Part shown: in pieces, positions 21,913 to 34,945 of the stretch
How the letters are laid out: every line of letters starts with the position of its first letter
Position numbering within the stretch: the first letter of the stretch is position 1
Assembly (NCBI GenBank): GCA_030737875.1
Contig: CM060925.1
Location: 484,405,514 to 484,469,513, forward strand
Origin: Allium sativum
Taxonomy: Eukaryota; Streptophyta; Magnoliopsida; Asparagales; Amaryllidaceae
Length of the DNA stretch: 64,000 bases
Reading direction: 5' to 3'
Made by a program: the position numbers and the translations under genes
The notes under the pieces: generated by a model
Told to the model about the DNA's origin: nothing
Seen by the model: only the letters and a program-made list of their open reading frames with translations
The model's database searches: none

Positions 21913-22160
21913 TGAAGTAGATTCTTCTTTTAAAAACCCCTTCCCAAACTGTACAAGCTTCTTCCAAAGCATACGACTTTCTAGATGTATATGATGATAT
22001 CTAGACATATGGATCTTTACCTTATATGAATCATATGATGAAGTACCACATGATTGGATATATAGGAACCCAAATCTGCCGAAGCCAAGCACGAGGAATA
22101 ATACCCATTTGAAGAAACGACATTGATTTAGCTCAGACTTATGTTTTAACTTCCTCCTAA
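21913..22160 (-). other. 3' part of the rpl2 group II intron
   Basis: Upstream of exon 2 (minus strand) the sequence follows the plastid rpl2 intron end, including a gtacagtttgggaagg stretch. The frame is open through it by chance. The 5' part of the intron and exon 1 are missing. Confidence 0.7.
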
Positions 22161-23110
22161 ACAACATCGAATTTAACCACCATTTTTTCATAGAGTTTTC
22201 ATGCTCCTCCTTCTATTTAATGAAAATATAATAGATGAATAGTCATTTGAGGAATAATCGATTCACTATTTTGGTTCCTATTAGAATTAAACATATAATC
22301 TATTCATTAGAATCGTTAACTAACAACGAGTGAGTATTGAAATAAATAATTCTCTTTTGGGGAAATCCCAGGTATCACTTATATAAATATATATTATGAT
22401 AGAATTTTTTGTTCAATTTAAAATATAAAGAGAAAAGTTTACCTCATGTCATGTACAAAAAAAATATCATCGAAAAGATAAATAGTTGTTTCTTCCTATA
22501 CTATGAAATAATAAATACTATAAAATAATAAATAAATGAAGAATTTATTCTCGTAGAATCCAGTATCGTATAGTCAAATAAGAAATTTCTATTGCAACAC
22601 AAAATGAAACAGATAATATAAAGGGTGTGAGTAGGAGGAGCCCCCCCTTGGCTTGATCTACGGCCCAAAACTGCGGGATAAAAAATGATCTACACCAACC
22701 TCAAGGTCTGTAATTAAGGATCCAACAATAAAGAAAAGAACTCTTGCATTTTTTATTCTTCAATTTCACAGTTAATCTTGCATTTAGATTTTGTTTATAT
22801 AGGTACGATATGTACATATGAAAGATCTATACAAATAGATAGTATATGATACTTATTCTTTATTCGGCCCAATCCTTTTCCTAAAAAAAGGATTGAGCTG
22901 AGTTTAATTACATTCAATTAGGAGAACAAACAACAATTGCTAAATTATGTGCGCTTAGTTCTTATATTTTTTGTTTATCTATCTTATCTACTGGTTCGAA
23001 TAAAGAACATGTACAAATAATGAGTTAGATATAATTTTTCACTGATCTTATGACAATTAAAATAATGAGTTTAATTTCTGTTTATCCTATTTTGGGTAAC
23101 GTTAAGAGGT
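22161..23110. other. Plastid-like spacer, genes not identified
   Basis: AT-rich, with plastid-style phrases such as cttggcttgatctacggccc (22651-22670) and a hairpin, cccaatccttttcctaaaaa with aaaggattgagctg, near 22868-22900. I believe it is plastid DNA but cannot name the locus. No open frame of note. Confidence 0.5.
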
Positions 23111-23320
23111 GTGGGGTGTTACACCCCTCCTGCTGTCGATCATGCCTCTCTCCGGAGGATAGGCATTGAGTTGCCTGCAGCTTCCGCTCTAGCTTCAGCA
23201 CCTCCTACTCTAGTCCAGCAGCAGCAACCGGCCGTAGCAGGCCAGGAGAGTTCTAAGCTTGCCGCTCTCCGCTTGATCCAGCCCAAACTTCATAAGGTTC
23301 GCAAGGAGAAACGTCAATAG
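23111..23320 (+). pseudogene. Short coding-like fragment of unknown origin
   Basis: A 69-codon frame ending at 23320, rich in alanine, proline and glutamine, with a basic tail (KLHKVRKEKRQ). Base composition (higher GC than what follows) suggests the last exon of something, possibly captured. I do not recognise a family. The upstream part is cut by the NUPT edge, so there is no credible start. Confidence 0.3.
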
Positions 23321-25102
23321 GCGCATGAGATTAGTTGTGTCTTGTATATTGTGTGTATCTTTGCCTTTCTAGAATTTTATCTTTGTTGTCTTGATTAGTT
23401 GTGTATGCAGCTGTTAGTGTTGTTGTTTCTGAAAATCACACAATGATGTAACCGGATTTCATTTTTTTGTTCGTAATTTGAATTAGAAATGAAATCTCAT
23501 TTTCTTGTCTAACTAATAGCTATTTTAGAGTTGGAAAGAATAAAATTCTATGGTAGATAAATTTTAGTGAAGGATAGGTTTTGCGTTGTTTCGTCAAGGG
23601 TATATTTCTTGTTTATTACCTATTCCTTTTTAAGTTAAAATTTATTCTTGGGTTTTATGTGTGGTTTCGGTTTTCGTATTTTTTAGCGTAACTGACTTCC
23701 TTGTACACTGAAATATGGCCTAAGTCATTTAAGTTTCCACAAAATCATTTTTGGAACTTTTTACAAAATGTCATTTGAAAAAATATCCTATTAAAGTTTA
23801 AATATTTGGTCTGATTTACTTTCTTTCTATTTTATTTTAAATATGATTTACGCAAAGACAAAAATTTTGGTACAACTTACATATGTTTAAACATCTGTTT
23901 TATACAAAAATAGATGGTTAAAAAATAGTAATACGCATGTTACTAAAATCTTAGTTTTTGTACAAAACCCCACTTGGGAAGAAAAACTATGCCAAAAAGA
24001 ATTTCAAAGTTTACATGAATTTTTAAGCAAAAATTTAATTTTAAGGAAAATTTTGATTTTATATTCACATGTAAAGCGTATGGAAGATTTTGGATGAATT
24101 GTTTGCATGTGATAGCAGTGCGTTATGGCCGACGATGTGTAAAGACGTTAACGGTAACAAAGGAAAGACCATTTTAGCCATGGAAGCGTTGTTTCCATAC
24201 CTTATCGACGATGCACGTAAGTTTTTTTTAACACGGTTTACGTTTTAGAGCTTGTTTTAAGCCTCCTTTCCAGGTTACAATTCGAATTTTCTTGAGTAAA
24301 TTTAGGGCAATTAAGGTAAAATTCCACCATAGGACGAGAATTGGAACATTTATAAGCAGGAAGAATGTTTAATTCTGCTTCTTTAATTTTCTTTTTTTGG
24401 CATAGGAGAAATTGGTAGGAAATGATTTAGATACATTGACGAATTAGATGTTAGGTTTGGATGTAAAATTGGTTGCTTCACACTCCTATTCGTAGTCCTG
24501 TGAGGGGTTTGAATGAAAAATGCTTTCAAAAGCTGCATTCATATAGAATTGACAATATATTTTAGGGTGTTTTCATCATGTTTACAAATAGTATTTTCAA
24601 AATGAAATACATATAGGAGGATCCAATTTAGAATAATCATGCATGCATATTTTGTGGTAACAATTGATGATGTACACTGTGCACATGCACACATTTGATT
24701 GTAAAATTAGATGTACAGCAATTGGTTGGGTAGTTTAGAATAATTAGGTGTCAGCACCATGACTTAGTCACTGGTAAAATTTTGGGGCGAAATTTCATTT
24801 AAGAAGGGAAGAATGAAATAATTTAGTCATATTCCAAAATTGGATTTTTTTTTTTGCAAATGATCGAATTTGACCACGAAACTTGCATCGTTGCATTCGT
24901 GATAGAATTCTGAACAACTTTCATGTTTGGAATGAATAGAGTCCATATGAAAAACTTAACGGACGAAATACGAAAAAGATGGAAATGAATAAAATAGAAT
25001 GTTATGTATACAAAACATGCATACCCCCTGCCCCTACCGCTACCAGGTCGACCCAGGCTGTGGATTGCAGGACCGACCCCCTGATCGATTCAGGCAGTGG
25101 AG
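23321..25102. other. AT-rich intergenic DNA, nothing recognised
   Basis: No long open frame and no clear repeat. A GC-rich patch near 25026-25075 has a ggtcgaccc motif like those in the LTRs below. Confidence 0.6.
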
Positions 25103-25367
25103 GCTAGTTTATTGTAATATAATTTTTATAATATGGGTAGATTTTTTTTGAAATTAAATCTAACAGTACAGGTTAATACTATGCCTATAAATAAAGGACC
25201 AGAGCCCACTCTTTTGCTCATATTTTCTGGAAACAACAATGAAGCTTTGCCATTCTCAATCCCCCAATCTCTTTTAAAATTCAAAATATAAACATATACA
25301 AATTTAATTAATAAGAATTGGAGAGGTTGAATTCAGATTCGTGCAAAAGGGTTGGTTCTTTGAAGAG
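25103..25367. repeat. Diverged repeat, copy 1 (partner at 34681-34945)
   Basis: Shares the order 'ataaagg', 'attctcaat', 'ccaatctctt', 'aaaatataaacat', 'attggaga' and 'aaaagggttggtt' with copy 2. A promoter-like cctataaataaagg (25190-25203) sits in it. It could be the end of an old LTR. Confidence 0.5.
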
Positions 25368-27895
25368 GTGACGTTTGACCAAAAAATGACACAAATACCC
25401 AAATAGATGTTACGAAGAGATAAAATGAAGAATAATAAACGAAAATGAAAGAAACAGCAAGAACGGATGATTTATAGTGGTTCAGCGTTGAAATAGACTA
25501 TGTCCACTTTATAATTTTCTTTAATAATACTCAAGAAATGTGATTACAATGGTGGAAATGCTCGAAAACCATAGTACAATCTTTTCAAAGAGAATATAAA
25601 TATGATCAAAGTGCCATAATTCCCTTTTCCTAGCCATTAGGGACTATTTATAGGCTGGGCATTGGCTGGTTCAATAGGGATAGGTGGAGGCCAGTCCAGA
25701 GCTTCAGGAGATGGAGCAAGCGGTCTTCTCATGCTAGAGCGCTTCTTCAGGGATATTTCAAGTTGGTTCGACCAAGCTTCGATCCACATAGTTGAACCGA
25801 AAGTGCACAGATCCAGAGTCTTCATCCTCACCGATCCAAAGTTCCTCTGTTCCTTAAGTCGAAGTTTACATGGAACCTATTTTTTTAACCGAGATGTATT
25901 GAACTGGACTTCCCAGAGCTTGTCTTGGTCGGCCCGAGACTATATCGAACCAAAAGTGATGCCATGTTGAATTTGTCTTGCTTGACCTCTTTGACGTATG
26001 GATGTGTAATGAATGAGTTTCAAGCACTTCATTCCAGGGTGTCAAAGCTCTTGACGGCCTCGCTAAAAGGTAGGTCAACACTTTACCCTCCAAAGTGCAT
26101 TGCATCGTAGACGGGATGTGCTTTGAATCTGTTGAGATGCACCCCCAGGAGTCTCATCTGGCTTTGAGGAAAATAAGGATGAGTAGTCATGTCTTTTTGG
26201 ATAGTCATGACACTCGAATCCTTCTTTCATGTTTAAATATCTAGTCATGCTTCACCCTGTTTACGGTGGTACCTATTGAGCCAAAGTCGTTGACTGGAGC
26301 AATCTGGAGACACATGTAAATAGTCAAACCCCATCGAGTCTAGAGATTGAACATATCTATCATATATTCAAGCTGTGCCGAATTGTTGGCTCCCGCATGT
26401 GATTCCACACACAAGTCGTTTCCAAACAGTGTTATTTTCTTGTGCAAGTCAAGCGCATAGTCGAGTCAGACCATCTTTCACATGCAAGTCAGTACGTGGG
26501 ATCATCTATCAAGCCATGGGAGAGGATAGTCTTTATTCCTTCTCTCTCTTCTTTTTATGTCTAGTATCAATAGTCGAACCAATCTTCATTTCAACACAGT
26601 CGACTTGAACTGCTTCGAATCGATATGATCGATCCGGACCTTGTCAATAGTCACTTCAAACTAGTCAAATTGTCTTTTTGAATATAACTCAAAGAGTTTA
26701 TTCTTTTCTATATATACCAATCCTACCACACTTATTTCACCTTTTACTCTTAGTTTCATAGCTTCTAACTGAGAACTCAGCAATTCACAAATTCCAACCT
26801 AACTTAATTCTTGTCTTTGTTCTTCAAATATAAACCGATCTAGCTGGGTTTTGATTGTTCTCTCCATGTTTTTATCTATGATTTCATATGAATCGAATCT
26901 CGAATTTGGGATTTATGTTCCTGGGTATGCTTTCTTTCCTGTGATGTTGGAGACGCCATCGAATGCGGTCTTGACGTCACTGTGGAAACGCAATGAGGTG
27001 TAAGGTGGTCGGAGGATTGTCTCGAGGAGGAGTGGTGTTGGATTGGTGCATGGAGAAGCATCGATGAATTTAAGTTGTTGAGGGAGACGATAGCAAATGC
27101 TCGAGAATTCTAGGACTATCACAAGTGTCCTGCCGTGATAGTGGGGAAAAAAGGTCAAGTGGGACTGTGGAAAGAAAAGGTTGTGCCCGCGATTCGATAT
27201 TGGGTAATATCGACACGGTGATGCAGTGGATTGGAGTCTGGAGAACCTAAAGAACATTTAGAAGAAACTAGAGAAAGTTTAGAGAAAACTACGGAGGTCC
27301 AGGTTAACATGATTGTTATTCAATCCGGTGTTGCTCAGGTCAGCTATGCGACCAGGCAAAAGAAGTTTGGAGAGTGAAAAACTCTGAACTCTAGTTCCAA
27401 ATGACTGTTAGTCGAACCGGAAGGGATCAGATTGGAAAATATTCACAAGTCTCAGCTCGACGTAGATGTTGGTCGAACCAGAAAGAAGTCGATCGAGTAC
27501 TCATCGATTGAGTATAGTCAAGCCAGAATCATGGATCCGAACCTGAATTAAATCCAACACCCAACTTTGACACTTCTATTGTATTCAACTTTCACAATCA
27601 ACCTCAAATAATAGTTAATCCATTTTAAATAAGCATCTGGACAGTTAGGATAAAGCATATCGGAACTACCATATGAACTTGACATTGCATACGACTTTGG
27701 AGCACCTGAACACTAGAACATTACTTCCCACTAAAATATGATATTGAACCAGGGACAAGGGTGACTCGATGAGAGGTTGGGAACAACGATCTTTTGAGTT
27801 GAATTGTCGTATATTTCTAATGTTTTGTCTGCTTTTCATTTTATTTCGGCATCACTTTTACTACATGCATTGCACTAGTACACACAAGGAGGAGG
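25368..27895. other. Degraded retrotransposon-like DNA
   Basis: Contains 'gatttatagtggttcagcg' (25469-25487), wording common near plant LTR ends, TATA-like boxes on both strands (ccctaatgg next to ctatttata near 25645; ctatatatacc near 26709) and repeated tcgaacc/agtcgaac motifs (25766-27540). No frame is coding-like. Confidence 0.4.
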
Positions 27896-30800
27896 GTGTA
27901 TAGATCCTTCAGTCTAACAAATAATGTTTCTTGGGTTTCACATTTAATATATTTGGATGATACTCCACTAAATTCTCCAAGGCAGGGAAGGAAAAGACTG
28001 TTTAATAATCCCCCGAGAAACCTTTCAACTCTTGGACTGAGTCAGATGACGATGACTCGCAGTTCGTTGTTCTACCTTATGACGAAGAGACTTACACATC
28101 TGAAGAGGAAAATTCTTTAGATGAGGAAGAAGGAGGAGTAAGAGAAGAGGGTGTTCCTAACATGTTGCATAAGGCTATCTTTCCAAACAATCCAACTAAG
28201 CAGACAAATGTGCACGATCAGGAGTATTCCTCCCTTCATCCCATTCATTGTTAATATCCTTCACCGCATGTAGTTGAAGCCCATGCAGCTTCACCCTACA
28301 GCGTATTCCTATCTCTTCTCCTTGTATATCGTGTACATGGAGCATCAGGTCCAAGAACCAGCCTTCGATGATATAGTCTTCTTCTATAATTTGAATTTAA
28401 AATATCGACCGAGTGCAACCCCTTCGTTCCTCTACTTCGAGTATGCCTAGTGTAAGAAAATCATTAAAGAGGGATACAAGTTGAGGGACATAAAACTGGA
28501 ATGGTTTTATGTTCCTCGGCAAGAAGGTTGTGCCAGAAGATGGCTTTAGTGCAGTAAGAATCAAGTCATGGCTTACTCTCTCAGCTTCACAGGACAGTTT
28601 CTGACACTTTTTGCTCTTTACAAGCATCCTGGCTAAGCCCACCAGTGAAGTATATCGCGACTGCATGGCCACTTACAGAACACTCCGAAGAGTAATGAGA
28701 GTGTCAGGAAATGAGTCATTGATGAATTTTTACATCACTTTCATTTACTTGATCACAATCAATCTATGGGAGTCGGTGAAGCTCGAGTGCCAACTGTAGC
28801 GCCATCAGCAGTTGTGCCCCATGTCAGGGAGCAAGCAACAGCGGCTGCAAGACCTCGAGTCTGGGTCAGGCATGCTGCCAAGAAGAGAGACACCTATAAG
28901 TCCAGTCAGGACCCAGTGGGGGGAGAAAGGGAGAAACAGGAATCCCCTAAGAAAACGATTGAAGAAGGATCCTAGAGCTCTCCTCCAAAAGAGCCAGTTG
29001 CAGATAATCCCCGTCTCAGGACTCCATCTCTAACCAAATCTCTAGCCCAAGGTGCCTAGTCAGGGGACACCAAATCGTTGTTCAAGGGCTTGGATGATTT
29101 GTCGCTGTTGAATGTCATCTACACATCGCAGCATCTGGACTTGACAACACTCCTTACTGGCTCTGAGGAAGAAATTACTCTAGTTAAAGCTGGGAAAACA
29201 AAACTTACTTGCCTAACTCCAGGCTTTGATTCGTCGGGGGAAATTAGGAAACACATGACACAATCATTGCGCATCACAACGTCTCTTTCTTCTGTGCATA
29301 CCGAGTTCTAACTTGAATCCCTTCCTTGAATTAAAGGTTCCATGATAAAAGGGAGGAAGTACCATAGCCGGTATGGCACTAATTTGCATAGGACCGGTCC
29401 TTCTTATCAAAGCTCTTCACTAGAAAGGCAGGACAGCGAGGACCGGGAACGAAGGGATCGGGAATAGCAAGAAAGATGGGACTGTAAGGAACGGTACTGC
29501 GAGAGGGAGAAGGGAAGGGAGAGAGAGGAAGGTAGTACGCTTGGTAGAGAGAGGGAGCGTGAAAGAGAAAAGCGCCACTATGAGTCTGCATCCCGCTCAC
29601 ACGACAAATCCTCTCGGACGTAGGATAAAACAGGTGAACACTCCCAAACCAAGGGTTCATTGCAACACTAACCTTCGACCAATCCTTCTCAGTTATCCAT
29701 GTTTATAGCCTCTAGGGGTCGGGAACCCGTCGTTCCCAGCGGATAGAAAAACAAAGAACCCCAGCTTGCGATTCCTCCAGAGTAGGAGATGACTCCCGAA
29801 CAAAGAAAGAGATAGAAAAAAACCTACCCACAACATTATTTCTCTTGGATGGTATTTGTTCCTAATCAGCATCCAATTCCAGACTCTTTTAATGACAGCG
29901 TAAGAGCGGTCACCAATCTCATTCCCTCTCAATATCAGGAGATGGTGACATATTCGAGGTGATTGTACGAAGTCAACATAGGCTTTGAGCAATAAATTGA
30001 CAATATGATTCAACCACGGGATTGTGACAAATAGATACTTGATCTTACCAAAAAATACTTATTTGGGTGTAAGGACCAGATTAAAGCCCTGAAAAAATCA
30101 CTTAAGAAGACATAGGTTGATTTTGACAGTTTTCGACCTAGATTTGATTCCGAGCTCAACCTCTGGTCACTTAAAACAAAGTCCATAGTGGATGAGATGA
30201 ATCTGATTGAGCAAGCTAATGACTCTCTCAAAGCTGAGAATGAGGTGCTTAAAAAGGACAAGGAGCAGCAACTTCAAGAAAATGTGTTTCTTAAAGCCCA
30301 GTTGGCCGCCTCCGAAGAGGCCAAGAAGAGAGCTGAGGGGCATGCAAATTTTGCTCTTAAATCCTTTGTGAACTCTCAAGTCCAACATGATATCGAAATC
30401 CGAGAGCTCATGTCCAATGTAGCTGCAGAAGAGAAAACGGAGGACGAATTCGATACTCAAGTGTTGATATTTTATGCCTGTCTCCAATACCGGAATTTGT
30501 CTTGGGTCGTCAATTACCCACAAACGTTGGCCGACACTTGGGAATAGTTCGTGGAGGAGGAGAGAAGGGCTTCTACAAATGGAACAGTGGATGAATAGGA
30601 ACTTAGAGCCATATTGTTGTGAGACGATGAGCATGAAGTTCTTATTGAAGGCATACGACTTCTGAAGGAGGAGGAAGATGCGGAGCAACTCCAGATCAAA
30701 GGAAAATCAATCATTGAGGGGGAACCCAGCACAGGAAAAGATGATTTTGTTTCTTTGCAACCAACTATTCAGCCTACCCATGCTGCGGATCCACCTATCA

Positions 30801-31560
30801 TAGAATCAGTCCTTCCGCCTCCTTCAACCCAAGTTTCAGAGATAGTTGAGGATTACAATCCTGATGATGCAGGTTTTGGCCCGCGAAAGCCTTTAACTCC
30901 CCTTTTGTAAGTCAAGACTCCGACACCTCCAGGAGATGATTCGACCGAGGAGTTTTCTCTTCTTTCTCCTCAAGTCCAAAAAGTTATTATGGCAAGCCGC
31001 CTAGCGGTCAAGCTTCCAGTAGGAAGACCCGTTATTCCTCCAAGACTAATTGTTTCTCTTCCTGCTTTAAGTACACCTTTGGGCAAGACCACTTCTGAAG
31101 CAGAAGCGAAATCATCCGAGGAAACTCAAGTGCCCATGTAATGATATGGCTAAGGATGAGGAAATGGTTGATGCACTCAAAAACTTGGATAGGGAGGAGA
31201 CTCTGGTCGAAGGCGACGATGATGTCATATATACCAGTGAGTCTAGGAAGACCGGTCCTTTGAGCATTGTGGAAATAAAGGCACAACAATATGGAAAGCT
31301 CATCGATTCAAATTCGAGTCAGTCTCGAGGCCTTTTTCTGTTAAGCCGCTGCGAGTCATTTCTCCTTAGAGCACCATTGTGCCACCTGGGCAAGTTACGT
31401 CGCTAATTGGTAAAAAGCACTAGAAGAAGAAACATGACCAGTCCACGTTAGGGGTTGAAGAGTCATCCACTGAGAAATCCCGAAAGCACGTGCTTGCGAA
31501 AGTGGAGCTTAAGAAGCTGAAGAAGAAGCCTAATACAGATGACAATCCTTCGAAGGCTTA
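27896..31560 (+). pseudogene. Broken coiled-coil transposon protein (gypsy-type transposase_28-like)
   Basis: Read through stops and shifts, 28241-28560 gives LKPMQLHPTAYSYLFSLYIV, followed by FFYNLNLKYR, FLYFEYA and WFYVPRQEG, resembling the N-terminal domain of plant 'putative gypsy-type transposon' proteins (Pfam PF04195). A long polar stretch follows, then 30188-30440 encodes a clear coiled coil (LKAENEVLKKDKEQQLQENV, AQLAASEEAKKRAE). The same layout is typical of those proteins. Many stops and frameshifts show it is dead. The family call comes from pattern recall and needs a profile search. Confidence 0.5.
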
Positions 31561-32518
31561 GTGGGCTCCTCTTTTTTTGTCTTTTTGTAGGCCTGTTGTG
31601 TTGTGCGAGTGCGGCCCTCACGTTTTAACTTATCTATGTACAACCTCTGCAATGTGAATAAAGAATTTCTTTCGTTTGCAAGTTTGCGTTGCTTTCCATT
31701 CAACGTACTTGCAATTTATTTTTTCACTAAGTCAAGTTTAGTTCACAAACAATTCCTGCTTGAAATGAATAAGTGTTAAGTACTAAGCCGTCTTTCTTAA
31801 GAACTTAACTTGTAAACAATCTCGCTTAAAAACTTGCACTACAAGTTGTCTCTCTTATATTGACTAAGTACCATAATCTGGGAGTACAGTGTATATGCCC
31901 CCAATTAACTTTGAATCACACTCTACGTCAAGGGGTGTTCGAAGTTAATTTATAAGTCTGTACCCATGCCCCCAGCGTCGGTGAGGCTCGAGCTAAGTAC
32001 GTTGGACGTATGGTCCTTAAATGTTTAATACTTTCCCTTTGTTAGTTCGGGTTAGAGTTGTAGGTTTCGCAGTCTTAATTCATGGTGCACCATTCATGCC
32101 AACCTAATAAGTTTATACTCTTTCACAAGTCGTTAGAGTTAGAGTTGAGTACACAAATGGTCGTCTACCATGCGCTTAGGCGTCGTTCTCTCACTTTGGT
32201 CTTTAAAGCGAGGATCACCTTATCGAGCGTTGGAGTCAAGCTCGAATTTTGTTAATTATCATCCGACTATTCATGGAGTTGAGTAAGCTTATCATAACGT
32301 GAGTGAATGAATGTCGTTGAGGAATTAGTTAGTACCTTCGTTGGAGTTTTGGCATTGGCTAGTCGAGTCATAACACTTAGCTAAATTATCAAACACAGCC
32401 ATAGAGCATGGAAAAGAGCTTTTACTTATAACACAACCGGCAAGTCACGCCTTATTACATAATCGAAAATGAAACGATAATTACAAAATTGAAAAAAATA
32501 AAATCCTAAGTCAAATAA
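31561..32518. other. 3' region of the broken transposon protein and spacer
   Basis: T-rich start, then gtgaataaagaatttctttc (31657-31676), with a possible aataaa polyadenylation signal, as after the related plant proteins. Pieces such as tgcccccaattaac and tgcccccagcgtcggtgagg suggest retrotransposon untranslated sequence. No coding frame. Confidence 0.4.
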
Positions 32519-32990
32519 TGTGGAAGTTGCTCGGCATTCCATGCTCTTGGAAGTCGGTCGCCATCAACGGACTTCAGCCTAAAAGCTCCGTTATCAAGCT
32601 TCCATTAGATGATGTTGGGTCCTTCCCATTTCGGGCTCATATGGATAGGGGCCGGGAAGGCACACTTCAGAACGAGGTCATCAGGCTCAAAGGTTCTAGG
32701 CTAAACCTTTTTGTTGCAGTATAGGGTGACCCGATGTCCATGCGTCGAAGCACTAAGTCAGCCTCCACTCTCTTCTCATCAATCATGTCAAGTGGTTCGA
32801 GAAGTAGCGCCTTGTTAGTCAAAGCATCGCAGTACGTCATTCTATGAGTGAGGACTGCAATGCTCCATTTAGATGGCTGCCTCGGAGCTATAGGATAATG
32901 TGTACGGAGTGTGGCCATTCGCCGAATTGTGGGTAGTCCGATACGCCTAGAAGGCTTGAGGTAGTTTATCAACCCACTTAGCCTGCTTCA
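32519..32990 (-). pseudogene. Relic of a Ty3/gypsy integrase C-terminus
   Basis: Read on the minus strand with stops and shifts: KWVDKLPQAFWAYRTT-like (KLPQ...RTT), then GHTPYTLSYSSEA-like, EPDDLVL-like, and finally PKWEGPN and DGDRLPRAWNAEQLPHY. This order (end of the catalytic core, then a GPY/F-type module, then the terminal WN..HL..Y motif) is typical of non-chromodomain Ty3/gypsy (Tat/Athila-type) integrases. It is about 470 bp, heavily mutated. The rest of pol is not visible, so it is a stray 3' end. Confidence 0.65.
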
Positions 32991-34680
32991 AAAATAAATA
33001 AATAATAAAACTATATATACATATATTCAAATAAGAATTAAATGGAGTTAAATTAATATAGAAATGTCTGAATGTTACAACAATTAGATTAGAATTTTAG
33101 ATAGGATTGATATAAATGACATTTAATAAATTGTCTAATGTCTTAGGAAACATGACCTTTAGGGTCATTAACGACATATGAAAAGTATAGAAATTATTTT
33201 AATTAAGTGTCCATTGCCTTAGGAAATATGAACGTTAGATTCATTAATGGCATGAGAACGTTATAATAAGAAATTGGAATTAAAGGGGATTTACTGGGTA
33301 TTAACCGTCATATTAAATACTAAGTCCAATAATAAAATAAATAATCAAGTGTCATAGGATAGAATAGTAGGTTAATGATGCGAGGTCAGTTGCCTTATTT
33401 GATAGAAGTTTGCAATTTCCAATAGTCGGATATATGTACAACTGATATGAGATATCATTGACCATAGGAACCCATGATGATAGTTAATTGCGTAACAAGA
33501 ATTAATTCCTAAAAGGGTTTACTTCAAGCGTTGAGGTATTAAGTGGTTGTAGGGTTTGCCTCTCTTCTGAAAGAAGAAGCCAAAAAGGAAATAATTCTTA
33601 ATGCATCCTACATCTGAGAATTATTAGAAAGGCTAATTGGTGCTAGATTGGTAATCTCCGTGACAGTTCTCTTCCTCGAAGTATTAAGTATTGGGTTAGA
33701 GTTCGCCTTGGGATAAGGTATTAAATGTCCATAGGATTGCCTATCTAACGGGAGTATTATGTGACTAGGGATTACCTAATAAGGCCAGCCAGATGGTAAC
33801 ACAGGGGTCCACTAGGGAAGGTCATAAATGGTGTTAGTCATCTACCTATCCTATAGGTCATAAGTGACTGCTAACTATCTCTCGCTTTATGCAGGGTTTG
33901 GGAATATGTGTGAAAGATGGAAGCTTTAGATTAGTAGGACTTAGTACCTAGTTTCCTCTAATTTATATTAGGACATAGCAGACCACCTAGTGAGGTATTA
34001 AGTGATTAATGGATCCACCTTTACGTTTGATAGATAGTGAGGCCATAAGTGGTTATATAGAGATGACTCACTTCCTTTGTTGATAAGTTATTGAATATTT
34101 GGAGAGCCCACCTCTTAGTTTTGGTGTTAGTTTGAATGGTGGTTTAAAGGCTTCAAACAGATGCATAAGAGTTCTATCTTGGTATAGTAAGCTAACGTTG
34201 TCTTTGAGAAGTGCTAACTTGGTATGTTAGTTAATTGTCGTGTGAAAATTCTTACAAGGTTAGACTAGAATCACTAGCCTTGTTAGAAATATGATTTCGG
34301 GTGAAACCAATGGGATACATTTGTGTATTATGGACAGTGTCATACATATTCTATTCCCTAGGACTTGTTATTCTAACCCCCTCCTCATAACAATTCCCCA
34401 GTTCATTTCGGCGAAGAAAGGTCTATGCAAGTGCTCAAGTTTGGTTTTCAGTTCTTGTTCTCTCATGCTCGGTATTGATGTGACGATTTTGTTTTAAGGT
34501 AGTTGCCTAAGTCTATACTTTTTATCCTATTTTGTTTCCGCTGTGATTCAGTTTTATTGTACTCTGATTATGCTCATGGTCATTTATTTACAGGTACCAG
34601 ATTTATAAACTCCGTGCTTGGATGAGTTTAGGTTTCAGATTTCATCAAGATTTGTACTTAGAAAAGCATGGGGTGTTACA
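32991..34680 (+). mobile_element. Probable truncated or solo LTR ending ggggtgttaca
   Basis: The right edge aagcatggggtgttaca has the typical end of chromovirus LTRs; the tail includes tttccgctgtgattcag, resembling the end of the E4 LTR (tttccgctgctatgatg). Within it are repeats of ccttaggaaa.atga and ggtattaagtg. No matching start or target duplication was found, so it is truncated or its left edge is missed. Confidence 0.4.
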
Positions 34681-34945
34681 GCCAGGGTTTTATATGTATT
34701 ATAATATACATATCAACAGACAAATTTTTCTACAAGTAAATTATTAGTTTAGGGTCATTTCGACGCTTGTAAATAAAGGGCTAGACCCTCGCTCTTTTTC
34801 TCTCATTTCTAGAGGTAGCAGCTAAGCTCCGTCATTCTCAATTCTCCAATCTCTTCTACAATTCTAAAATATAAACATAAACAAATCATATTTATAAGGA
34901 TTGGAGATACTGAATCCAGATTGTGAAAAAGGGTTGGTTATGCGA
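34681..34945. repeat. Diverged repeat, copy 2 (partner at 25103-25367)
   Basis: Direct orientation relative to copy 1, with gtaaataaagggc, cattctcaattctccaatct and taaggattggagatac, and ends near gggttggtta. It begins exactly where the ggggtgttaca LTR ends. Confidence 0.5.

Larger units (their letters stand above)
20084..23110. other. Plastid-derived nuclear insertion (NUPT), right half
   Basis: Continuation of the 4.5S-23S spacer into 23S rRNA, then pieces of ndhH-ndhA, trnH-rpl2 and unassigned plastid-like spacer. The right limit near 23110 is estimated from where plastid resemblance and base composition end. Confidence 0.85.

Noticed and set aside
21404..21994. Plus-strand frames opposite rpl2
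   Set aside because: Antisense shadows of the rpl2 exon 2 pseudogene.
1..23110. A genuine plastid genome segment rather than nuclear DNA
   Set aside because: Non-native order, nonsense codon in ndhA, frameshift in rpl2, truncated trnD, and flanking nuclear LTR elements.
33780..34685. gccag as a target-site duplication for the ggggtgttaca LTR
   Set aside because: The upstream gccag is not followed by a TG start, and the 5-bp match is likely chance.
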